Shown: piece after piece, positions 33,370-45,700 of the stretch
Numbering within the stretch: position 1 is the first letter of the stretch
Layout of the letters: each line of letters opens with the position of its first letter
NCBI GenBank assembly: GCA_019914945.1
Contig: CM034103.1
Location: 9,920,001-9,984,000, forward strand
DNA: 64,000 bases
From: Typha latifolia
Taxonomy: Eukaryota; Streptophyta; Magnoliopsida; Poales; Typhaceae
Reading direction: 5' to 3'
Program-made: the position numbers and the translations under genes
Notes under the pieces: model-generated
Database searches by the model: none
What the model was told of the DNA's origin: nothing
What the model saw: only the letters and a program-made list of their open reading frames with translations

Positions 33370-34760
33370 AGTTTGTTAAACATATACACATTTTTAATTT
33401 GTGTAAATATGTGTTTATAGTATAGTGATATTTTTATTTTCCTTTAGGGCCAGATACATATCTTGTTAAAAACTATAGATATATTATGCATAGTTGATGC
33501 GTATAAATTACATAAATGATGCGTGATGCTTTTTGTAAAATCTCAATGCATATCTTGTTTAAAATTACAGCATATATTTTGCATGGGCGATGCATATAAA
33601 TTATATAAGTGATGCATGACGTTTTTTATGAAATCTCAATGTGTACCTCTTTTTAAATTACATCGCAAATTTTGCATACACAATACGTATAAGTTACATA
33701 GATAATGTGTGATATTTTTTTATGAAATCTCAATGCGTACCTTGTTTAAAATTCGCAAAGTATATTTTGAATAGGCGATACATATAAATTACATAAGTGA
33801 TGCATGGCGTATTTTATAAAATCTTGATATAGACCTTGTTTATAATTACAATGTATATTTTGCATAGTCGACACGTATAAGTTAAACATGTGATACGTGT
33901 TACTTTTTTATTAAGTCTAGATGCATACCTTGTTCAACCATATAGTGTATATTAAGCATAGTCAATGCGTGTAAATTATATTTTCACATATTTGTATTTT
34001 AAAATTTGTGATTGTTAATTTATCAAAAGTATTGATTTCTATTCTATTTAATATCATGTTAATATTTTTTTAGTAATTTTTCATTTTTGGGAAAAAAAAA
34101 CTAACAATTTCTTAATTTAAGTTTTGATGCATACTTTGACTAAAATTTTTGTCCATGTTTTGCATACTCTTTAAGAATACTTTATATAAGTGATGTGCAT
34201 AATTTTTACTATGTTTAGATGCATATCTAAACTAATATAATAGTATTAGATCTAAAATATATGCAATCTTTCACTTTCGTCTTATCCCCTTAATATTTGG
34301 CAAATAAGCCTAAGGATGATATGTTTATCTTAAACTTTATTTTCTTAACATTTTGTCTTTCTACACAACTATATATTTTATTACTTAAAAATTCTTTTTG
34401 CCAATTTATATAGGTGATGGGTAAAAAATTTTCATAGTTATCAATGCATAACTTACTTAAATTTAAAGCACACATTTTGTATAGACTGGCGTTTAATTTA
34501 CATGGATGATGCGTAAAATTTTTTCACTATTGTCAATGCATACCTTGCCTAATTATAAATCTCACATTTTTTAGACAATGTATATAATTTATATAAGTGA
34601 TGCATGAGAATTTCTCGCTATTGTTAATGCATATCTTACCTAATTTTAAAGCGCACATTTATATAAGCTGTGCGTATAATTTACTTACATGATGCATAAG
34701 ATCTTTTCATCGTTTTCAATACATAACTTGCCTAATTTTACAACAAACTTTGTATAAGCT
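33370..34760. repeat. Degenerate ~94-bp tandem repeat array
   Basis: The phrase ATGCATACCTTGTTTAAAAT (with variants) recurs at about 33460, 33552, 33645, 33739, 33833 and 33927, steps of 92-94 bp. Each unit also has TTTTGCATAG..GATGCGTATAA, TTACATAAGTGATGCATG and TTTTTTATGAAATCTCAATG. The pattern breaks near 34000 and resumes, more diverged, from 34110 to 34760. It lies inside the long-TIR element. Confidence 0.8.
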
Positions 34761-34769
34761 ATGCACATA

Positions 34770-35990
34770 TTAATTTTAATTAGAGGCACCTCTGCAAAAT
34801 TAGAGTAGTGAAAATATTGGCAGAATAATATACAAACATTAGCAATATTTCCAATAGGTGATACACCTTTTTTGAGCAAGATTAAATAGTCACCAAAATA
34901 TTATGTTAATTACACAAAATGTATATCATGTACTTGATAATTTCTATCTTTACAAAATATTAAAAAAATATTAAAGTGTCACTATGTCAATCCTCAAACA
35001 CGCCTAGTTTGGCTGCAACTTATTTTGTTATGTCTATTTCCATGACAAATTGAACATTTATTTTTATTTTTTCTTATTGCTATCAGCCTGAGCCTCGCAC
35101 GTGATAGCTGCCTCTGTTTTTGTTTACGTCGAAACTTCACCTTTACTATAGGAGCAGAATTGGATTATTAGGAGTATCACATCTAGGCCAAATTCTTTTG
35201 ATGTGGTAACCGATACTTAATTATAATAAGTTCTTTTAAATAAATTTACAATGAACTATTTATCACAATAATTATATTTTAAAAGTGACCTGAATGTATT
35301 AGACGTGCATTCTCTCTTTTTTAGATTGACTATATGAATCTTTTCAATATTTATAACTTAAAATTTAAATATTTTAATAGCTTTATTACATATTGTCTTT
35401 CCCTTTCTCTTACATTCATGATTATTTTCTCCACCTATTATCATAATATTTATTTTTGTTGCAACATATAGCACTTAAAAAAATATACTGCTACTTTTTT
35501 TTCTAGTTTTCTCGACCATATATTATGTATGCTTTTCTACGCATCTCTTATGTAATATATGTATTTCATTACAAAAAGATGTATATCTCATATATAAAAT
35601 AACATATTTAGTTTCAAGACCCCAAACTTTCTATTATTAAAAATAAGAGTGTTTTTCTATAAATTAATAGCCTCATATAGACACAACATAGTACGTATTA
35701 TATATAATATACATCGATGACATTTAGAATCTATGTACTTATATTGCATGTGATCTCTAGATTGTCTTCGAGAATACTTTAATCACAATGAATAAGACGA
35801 GGAAGATGTATAGTGAACAAGATAAGAGAAATGTTGAATGAATAAACTATCTAGAATTGCCGAATGAAACTATTTTAGATGATAAAGAGTAATTGAATTG
35901 TTACTGGTGAAAATAGAAGATGAAGAAAAATGACAAAAGAATGAGAGGAGAAAGATAAAAGAAGGAAGAAGACAAAAAATGGAATGGAGT
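34770..35990. other. AT-rich spacer
   Basis: No gene or clear repeat. 35780-35990 is purine-rich and probably belongs to the inner part of the right terminal repeat. Confidence 0.35.
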
Positions 35991-36235
35991 AGGTATCTGA
36001 GAAATCACGAGGATACAAAAGTCTTTTTTTAGTATGTTAGGCCTAAATTAGTAAATAAGGTAATGAGATAATTTTGTGGGTATTAGTTATGTTATTTTAG
36101 GATGCTGTAATTTTTTTTAATTTGTTAGAGCTAAATTAGTAAAAAAAGACCTAAAATTGTATTTCAATAATGAGGAGCTTATTTCTACCAATTAAAAAAC
36201 TCAGATTTTTACTACAAATCTTGTAAATCAAACCC

Positions 36236-36749
36236 AAAACTCCATAAATATATAGAAGAAAGAGAGTTTGGAGAGAGGCAGATGCAAAGGTCTTGCAGTA
36301 GCCATGCAAGTAGTAGTAGAAGACATTGAGATAAGTTAGAATTAAATGTTCAGGTCAGAGAGAAAAAAATTCAACTAGTACTACCCTCTATGACATCTGA
36401 ATATTTTTATTCATTTCATCAGAAAGAGGAGTAGTTCATGAGTACACGGTATACTTCAATTTGCATATGGAGGTACAGGACTTCTAAAAGCTTTACTAAT
36501 ATCATATAAGATACACTAATTTCAAAATTCCCCACAACTGTTGGCTTTTACAGGCCTCTATTGCCCTCTTCAAGTATTTCCAATTCAGCTTGCTTTGAGG
36601 AATTGTAATCACTTGCTGCTATACCCCAAATATCTTTGGGGGTCAAATCAACAACAAAGAAAGTAACTGATTCATGGCATATTTAATCGCCTCAGCAAAT
36701 CCAAAACTATCATTGCTGCAGTTTCAGATATCTCCTAATCAACTGCTTC
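36236..36749 (-). other. Likely 3' UTR and end of the Sec14-like gene
   Basis: Directly downstream of the stop codon on the minus strand and more mixed in composition than the adjoining element. No clear poly(A) signal can be fixed by eye. Confidence 0.35.
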
Positions 36750-39700
36750 TCATGCTCTATCAATCTTAAGGCCGTTAATGGAGTGGGTTAGCCCGTTGCT
36801 GTCCCCAATCTTGTGGAACTCGGACTCTATGGTCTTAACAATCATCCTGTCCTCTGGGTCTGGTTCAGGCACATCGACATGGAAGGATCCTTGTTTCAGG
36901 GGTACAATGAAATCTTGGCTTGATGCTTGCTGCTTGATGTAGTTGTATAGTTGTTGGTGGAAAGGGTGGTCAAAGGAGAAGCAATCAGCAGCTCCATTAG
37001 ATGAATGCCGAGACGAACCCGAACCCTCTTTTTTGCAGAAATGGGGAAGGGATGAATAGTCCATAATCTATATATGGCAACCAACATATCTATTATGATG
37101 CAAGATATAGAAGACAGTAAGGATGAAACATAAAGAGGATAACTAATTAAAAAGTCACCATCCTTGAGGAGGTACAGCATGTCATGGTCAGACAAAATAA
37201 GTAAAATTATATGAAAGATCTTTATGGTTTGACTTCACATCTCCACACAAGAGAACTAAATATTACACCAGGCTACACCAGATGATTAGCATTATGGTGA
37301 AGCTTAAACAATATTCACATCCTAAGTTCCTAACATGACAAGGCAACCATATACGAACTATGGGCAGCTGAGATAAGTGGAAACCTAAAGTAAAGCACTT
37401 CAAGACTTACATCAGTACTAGATTGCTTGCGCATGCCACATGCAACATCTTACTGGTAACTATTAGATGCAATAAAAAGTTTCCAAGTATGGTTTTCAGT
37501 TTTCTGTTCCAACATTCAGATTGTTTCTGTTGATTTGAAATTGTGCACCTTATTTGCAGTTTTGCTATGTGGACTGAACAAAAAGATATAAAATCAAGGT
37601 AAATTTAGGGTGTTTTACTTGCAGCACAGTGAGTACCTGAGCAATAAGTATATAGCTTCCAACAAATTGATGCCACTTTGCCGAATATGACAATATCAAT
37701 ATATAGTAGGGACCTCCCTGGGCACAACTAACTTGATTGCGCCCAGTGCTAAATTTAAATATTTAATTAATAACTCACTTAATCTAGAAAACAACATTTA
37801 CTGCAAAAAAGATCGAAATTTCTTGAGAGACATTTTAACCTTTAATAAATTAAGCAGTTAACAGATGGTAAGACTGGACAGAAAATTGCCTATAATTTAA
37901 GAATAGAAGTAAACAAATGTCTGGAAACAGGATGTCAATGAGAAACTTAAGACTATGTATGTCTTGATTGTCCCAGACCAGATGGAGCCTCACGTATGCA
38001 AACAGAATATTACTATTAAACTTGATCTTAAAGCATATATTTTCCTAAACAGGTGAAGAATGTACATCATTAGTATGACTGGCTGAAAAAGTAACCAACA
38101 AAAAGGTTTTCTCCATGGAACATTAAATTTTTTCTCATTTATAATAGTTGAAAAAGAATAAAGGTTATCTTTGTTGGTGCAAATACGTTCATTGGCTTCC
38201 TAAATACAGAATTCCATTCATTTGTTATTATTTTCTTTCCGATATCATATCCACAATAATGTCAGTGTGCCTAGTTTCAATCTTTTTATAATTCATTTAA
38301 AGCACAGAGAAAAGACGGTTGTAGCTAGGGGTGACAAATATTGACTCAACCCGATAACCCAATACAATAACCTAGCTCTTAATCGGGTTTGATATTAGTC
38401 TAATCGGGTTCGGGTCGTAAACAGTTCAACCCGCCTAACCCGATTAATAATCGAGTCGTCTTCGGATTTATACCAGTAACCCATTTCAACCCGTTTAAGT
38501 AACGGGTTAGGTCGAGTCAACCCACCAACCCACAACCCACTAATATATATAAACAAAATTTCTAACCTACCTTACCCTATCTCACACTGTCACCATCTCA
38601 CCCAGCCGCCTCCACCAAATCGCAATCAACCCTTGTCCTTTCCCCTCCATTGTCTACCTCTCACTCCACAACCGACAGCCCCTCCCCAACACTACCTCAC
38701 TCTCCTCTTCGGCGACATACCCGCTCTCCTCTCCTCCCTCTCACTCCCCTCTTCCCTCCTCTTCGCTATCTTTCACAATCCTCTTCGGCAGTTCATAAAA
38801 AAAAAAAAATCCTCCTCTCCGGCGACATCCCCGCCCTCCCCTCCTCCCTCTGCTACTTTTCACTCTCCTCCGACCTCCTCTCTAGCCGCACGAACTGGAT
38901 CCTTCCTTGCCTCGTCTTCCTTAGCAGATCTGGAGATCTAGAGGACTAGAGGAGCAACCTCCTCTCCGGCATCATCCCAGCCCTCCCTGCCTCTCAGTCT
39001 CCATCTCTGTCTCCGACCGCCTCGTCTTCCTCAGCAGATCCCAAGCTCGCCAATACGGGAGCTAGAGTTGGGACTCCATCGCCGTGGAGGTCCGCTCCTG
39101 GAGCCTTGCCGCCGCTTCGCCAATGCCTCCATCACCGGATGCCGAGCTAATTGAATTTTTTTTTACTAAATATTGCCATAATATTGTAAATTTGTTGGAT
39201 TTGGATTTGTGTAATTGTGTGATTTTTTTGTTAGTTTGGTTAGTAATCTTGTAAACCGGTGAGGTGTTAATGGGTGATTTGTGTTGTGCTAATGGGTGAT
39301 TAATCATGCGTGTGAAGAGGTTAATCTTGTCATGTGTGAAGTGTAAACAGATTAATCGTGTCGTGTGTTGTGTAAATGGGTTAAATGTCTTGTATAAAAA
39401 ATATAATTTGTTTATTAAATGGGTCGTGTCGTGTTACCCATTTAATAAACGGGTCATGTTTGCATTTAGAAAATTTGGCATGTTTAATAAACAAGTCGTA
39501 TTCGTATTTATACTATCTTAACCCGATCGGAACCCGACTAACCCGATCCAATTGCCACCCTTAATTGTAATAGGTCATCTAGACAACTAGTGGAAAAATT
39601 AGTAGCCTACGGAAATTAAAAAACCAACCACAAAAAAGTTAGCATTTCTTAATTGGATGTGCTTGATTGACAAGTAAAAGAAGCATCACTTTTTCACTAT

Positions 39701-42700
39701 ACGTGCAGTTTTAGGCATAGACACCTAGAATATCGTGGTTCTGTTTGACACTGATGCCCTTAGTACATTTGATGCAGGAAAGAGTTCATCTTTCTGTAGA
39801 ATCTTTTAGGTCAACTCTCAGCTCTACACATATAGGTCATTGTGTAGTATATAGCTAAAAAACACCCACCCTGCTCTTAAAAGATAAAAGGAGTTATATA
39901 ACATTATAGCCAATTCCTGGAGCAATTCGTATTTGATCCTTCTACTTGGGGACAGCTTATGGTAAGAGTGTGGTTATTCTATATAATACATTCTGTTCAG
40001 TTAAACTAATGCTGGAACATTCAAAAGAAGAAATACTAAATTACACTTTCACCCCATACACTATAATCTGATATCTCATTGCACTTTTGAAGGGTAAAAG
40101 TACAATTTGCCCTTTATACTGTTGAAAGCATAACTTGCAGAGATGGTGTTTTACATATTTCAGGGGATAGATTGTACTCTTTTGTATTTCAGGGGTATAT
40201 ATATGATATTTGGCTCATAGTTCAGGGGGATGAAGAGCCATGAAGAAATTGCCTTTTATTTACTTGGGAGTAACTAAAAAGGGTAGCGCATGACTAAAAA
40301 CCACTGCTTAATGGGAACACAATGGGTAATAAAGGTAGTTGAGAGTTTGAAGATTCAATCCAAGGAAAGCAATCACCTTATTTATATGTCTCTCTTCTTT
40401 TGAATTTATTTCTGTTCTTTAATATTCATATGCTTCGATTTTTTCCATGCAGCACGGGTTTTTGTATTTTCCCTCTTTTTAGTATGTGGAAGGGAAATTT
40501 TGGGTACTTTTTATCCTTTGAATGCTTGGAGGAGATCTCACCTTGCTTATCCTTATCCATGTTTTCTTCTATTTAAAGTTTAGATATCATTAAGCCAAAT
40601 TCAAATCCACAATGTCCTCAATATCAGAAAAACTCAGAAAGTTACCTTCAACAACTCATCTCTACCACAGCCTTGCAAGACTTGCACTTTCCTTCTTGTC
40701 CTTTCTTGCAAAAGAGGCTTCACAACCTGGCCAACCAATTGGAGAACACTATCAGTCCAAGGAAAAAAAAAGATCTACAGCTAGAGAGTATGAATTACCT
40801 TTATTATGACAAAAGAAGCCATGCAAAGTGAAACTAGAATACGTTGTTACCTTCCAACACGCAGAAAATATGTATGGGGCATTAACAATGTAATATATGT
40901 CTGTCTTCTCTGGATAATTCAGGTCATCAACTGTAGATATTGCAGTCAGTAACTGCAAAAGATAGGCATAGAAAATAAAAGTTATGATTTCTGCACTAGC
41001 AACATGGTTTTACATAGAGCAAAACTATAGATTAGCTGATTACGAACTTTAATCCTGAACCAACAAAAGAATGAAGCATGTTTGAACTGAAAGTAAATGA
41101 ACCACAAGTAATGGGAAATAAGGAGAAAAAAGAGCACCAGCTGAATCATGACTCGTAGGTAGTTAGAAAGCTACAAATAGCATGTGTGTCATTCATTGAC
41201 ATGTCATATAAGTCAGAAAGGCCTAACAAAGACATACTTGATTTAAAAAGTAACTAATCTGGACTATTTGCAGAAAAAAGCCTTTGAGTTTTAGTAATTA
41301 CAAGATTTGGCTGTTGAAACTAAATATTTCATTTTTTATAGTAAATACATTTTTTTTTATAATGAAATGCGCACAATTTACATAAGATATGCACACATGG
41401 GCCTATTTTTGCTATTTAAAAATTATAAGGTTTTTTTATGTGAATGACCCAACTAATCCAGCACAGATAGGAAACCAGCATGAAAATTTCCACTAGTTTT
41501 GATTTTTTTTCATTATTGAATTATTGTCAATAATGATGTGTTCAATCAGATTATGTTTTAAACATCATGTTTCAACTTCAGTATTGCTATATTTTTAACA
41601 ATATAGGTCTTTTGCAATATTATCTAGAGATAGAAGACGATAATGTAACATTTAATAGTTATAACAATAAGCCACTAGTTCTGTTTTTACTACTTTGCAA
41701 ATCCATATTTGGTGTATATGGATCCTTCTATTCCATTCAGCTCTACTTAATGCAATGCTTTTTGTTACCATTAAATGCTATCATTTCCCTTTTTCCTACT
41801 TTGCAGAACAGTTTCAACCATCGCCTCTTTCTCAAGGCAACTATTTTAGTAAAATGCTCCTCTCTTTAATGTATGATGTTGTCGATGAATTATCATGCTG
41901 GCCAGCATGGGGCATTGTAGGGACCCCTCTTGACATCTCCTAGAAGCAGTCCACCATTGTGGATCAATATTGAGGCATGAAATGCAATGCTATAAGATCT
42001 GTTGATAGGCATGCCACATTTATGGCAAGCTTCGATGCAGTCACCTCTGGCTCTGAACATCTCCATAGTTCAAAACATCTTACCATTAAGAAGGTTTGAA
42101 CATCCCAAATAGAGATTGCATACCATGCCATGAAGGAGAAGTCATTCCCTTCAAGTAAAAGGTACCACAGGAGGAAAACGAAGACTAAAAGTACTTTCTG
42201 ATAACCATATGCCCCAGGTAGACTAGGGGTATTCTCAGGATCAAGTTGAATGGAGGGAAAGGATCCCTGCAGTTTATCAGGACACAGGCTTCTCGTACTT
42301 TTATTGTTGTTCCATCAATAGCTATAAGCACAATAAAGTGATAGAGAATGACATAGTTATTCACTTCTACTAACTGGGGGACTGACAGGACTGTCATTTA
42401 TGTCAAAGCAATTTTCAACTTTAGGATTGTAATATAAAAAAACATGTAAATTAAAAATGGACAATTTGCACTTTTGATCCCAACAACAGGAACTTATCTG
42501 AAGTACCATTGGCTTCCTACAAAAAACTGGAAAACAGAAAATAAATTGCTTTACCATTATCAACAACATACCTTTATTTGGCTCATTGCAGAAAGCTTTA
42601 GACCAGACATGTCCAAGACTTTCAGGCAGGTGCCTATATATCGCCCATATTTCTTTGTCGCAGCAGGCTAGAAAAGGACATGCAAGTTTATAAGAAAGAA

Positions 42701-45700
42701 GGTGCAGAAGCTTAAATCACCCTAATGTGTTGATTGTTACTTACCAGAATTACACGATCACGGTACTCATTAATCTGAATGTGTGATTGAATATAGTAGT
42801 GGACCTAAGCAAGTAAAATGAAGTTAGTAAAGCAGGAAGATATAGGGCATCATAACAGCTGTTTATTAAAATTGTCAACTTCTTTTCAGCTGGAAAATAG
42901 GATTGCTATATGCAAATTAGTTATCACGAAATAAATTAAAGCTTAAGTTGTTAAAGAATGATGATTTTTATCTTTAAATTCTAACTCTATGATTGAGAAA
43001 CAGAAGGATTTTAACTTATGGTTCTTGATACAATATACAAGTGTACACGCAGCATGCGTATGCTTCACTTACATTTTTTAGATTCCAATCAAATAAGATA
43101 AGTTTTCAACAATATAAAATTATGCCAACTATGCTCTATAATCACAGCATTAAAGTTCAAAGACCTAAATAAAAATCATTTTTTTCTAGAAAAATGGAAA
43201 ATAACTGAGGAAACACTTCTTTTGGAGTTCGATATATTCATGTAAGATATGGATTCTTATAATCATGGTGGATCTCACTTTCGGCCGATCCTGATACGGA
43301 TCAGCCGAAATGGATTGGGATTGGCCACTTAACCTTTTCAAGTCTACTGATTAGTTTCAGTCTAGTATTAGCTAGTTTTGGCCATCCCAGCTAGATCGGG
43401 ATCGGTCATATTGGTCAAAGTTGGCCAAAATAGTTCTTTTTAAAGGATTTAGGTCAGATCTTGTTAGAATACAAACTATGAAAACTATTATTCTCTAGCA
43501 GTTTAAGCTTTTAGATTAACTAATGAGTTAGCATAGTATCAAGAGCCAGGTCTTAGGTTCAAATCCTATTAGGCATATATGTTATCTAAAATATAAAATC
43601 TCCACCCATTTAATTCAAGTCCATTTCTTGGACCCATTAAAATGTCTTAAACTCAAAATGAGGGGATTGCCAAACTGTAAAATATAAAATTATCATTTTC
43701 TAATAGCTTAAGTTTTTATTTTAGCTAGTGAGTTATTAGATCTGAAATCGATTGACCTAGAGGGATATCAGTAATTGATGTCCCCAATTATATTTTTTTC
43801 AAATTTTCATCTTTTACTCACACACATGCTCCTCTAATCCCTCGTGCTACATCAAGCTCATCTGGCAAACTTCACCGACTACTTTGCACTCTAGTGAACT
43901 CGGGTGAGTTATTTCTCTTTTGTTTTTTTCATTTCTCGAATCTTTCTCTTTTTCTCTCACTCTTTTAACTCCCCCCTTTCTTACTGTTGCAGAACAACAA
44001 TAAGAGAGAGAGAGTGTGTGTGCGTTTGTGTGATACTTCATTTCTCTCGTAAATTCATACTCTTTCCGTATTTCCTATTACATGTTAAGTAATTAGCTCC
44101 ATGAATTCCCATTATGCTGATAAATTTATCTGTTAAAGTAAATTGAGGTCCAAAATAAGAAATTTCCTTTTTCTTGTAGAAACCATCTTTATTTACCTTA
44201 GTTGTTGCAATCTTTTCAAAAAGAATTAAAACAAGACAAGTATCCATAAGCTATGAAGAAGCGAAAGAGATAATCATATTGATTCTACCATTGAAAAGAG
44301 CATTCACCAAACAATTGACTTAGAATATATCAATCATTTAGATGAAAAATTTTGTTCACACAAACAGTTCTTGGAAACAAGGTATGCCCAAAATGCTACA
44401 AGAACACACAGCTCAAACTTAAAAAATTGAGGGCATCAACTAGTTACTCAATATAGTGACATACTGCCTAAGAGGCACTATTTTACATGTTACTAGAAGA
44501 GAAAATAATATCGAATAGTCGAATGGATGGAAGCTGTAGAACTAGTGCACTCCTGCTCAATACAAACTACTCAAAAGCTGAAAAAAACATTCCAAATCAT
44601 TTGCTTGCACTTAAATGATAAATTTCTATATTTCACCAAATATCTTATAGCTGGTAAATAATCTGAATATTCAAAGAATGTAAAACCATAGTGGCACTTA
44701 CTGATGCTTTGTCATATGTACTGAGTCCAACACCAATTGCAAAAACAGGAATTCCCTGTTGGAGACAAAAAGAACATAACAAAGTCATAAAAGCAACTTT
44801 TCTTGACTTTGTTCTTTTTTCTACTAAGCATTGTCTTATTTCAGACACACTGCTGCCGAGCTCTTAGCATGAATCAGAATGACTCTGTAGCCAAATAGGC
44901 CCATATTGGACACGCTAATACAGATCAGCAAAAGTTGCCATGACATTGGATAGGCAGGATTTGATACCCTCAATATACTGATATCAAGTCAGGTAACTAC
45001 TATAGGCACAGATCCCACAGTTGATACAGTTATTGTTCCTAATAATATATATCAACATAAATTCAGACAAGAACGCTTACTAAATTATAGATTGCCTCTC
45101 AAATAGAAAAGGAACTCAATGCAGAAACAATGAAACATATAGTGAATTTGAAGGGCATATCATAAGATAGAGAAACATAACATCTTTGAAAAAATCCAGA
45201 AATTTTCTTTGTAGTGAAGAATCTGAAGATAATATGCAAGCATTGAAGGAGAAAGAAACAAACTAATATCAGGAGAACTAGTTATTCTATAATCAACAAC
45301 AAAGGGGGGGTAGTAGGATCTATTAATTAAATAATAAACTATATGCGAAAACTGAGGCTCCATCTAAAATCTGCTAAAATTTCTGAAGTTGAGAAGAGAA
45401 GGGTTATATGGTCCCCACTAGCTATATGTGTTCTGCCAGTGTCAACAATAGAGCATTCTAGTAGTAAGTCTAGGTCATAATACTTCATCTGTGGCTACAA
45501 AATGGAGGAGGCTCCATCTACAATCCGCTAAAATTTCTGAAGTCAAGAGGGGGAGGGTTATATGGTCCACACTGGCTATATGTGGCTCTGTCGGTGTCAG
45601 CAATAGCATTATTTAGTAGTAAGTCTTGGTCATAATACTTTGTCTGAGGCTACAAAAGGGAAGAATCTAAGAAGGTCACAGGCTGAAGTTACACAACTGT

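Larger units (their letters stand above)
31654..36235. mobile_element. Large element with long terminal inverted repeats (Mutator-like?)
   Basis: The left end (31654-31790) and the reverse complement of the right end (about 36100-36235) correspond over more than 130 bp: GGGGTGATTTACACC/GGGTTTGATTTACAAG, CTCAGTTTTTCAAT/CTGAGTTTTTTAAT, GGTAGAAATA in both, and a TCTTTACTAATTA-type block. The arms continue as CT-rich tracts. Long arms and ~4.6-kb size suggest a Mutator-like element, but no transposase and no 9-bp target duplication were found. A second copy of the left end lies after BAHD copy 2. Confidence 0.55.

Noticed and set aside
33370..34760. CRISPR-like array
   Set aside because: The repeats are long (~94 bp), degenerate and without unique spacers, in a plant nuclear context.
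38633..38949. Two overlapping ~100-codon plus-strand ORFs
   Set aside because: Low-complexity Ser/Pro/Leu translation of a CT-rich hAT-like core inside an intron of the opposite-strand gene.
41567..41943. Two overlapping plus-strand ORFs of 82-100 codons
   Set aside because: They lie in intron 8 of the minus-strand Sec14-like gene, are Phe/Leu/Tyr-rich from AT bias and have no motif.
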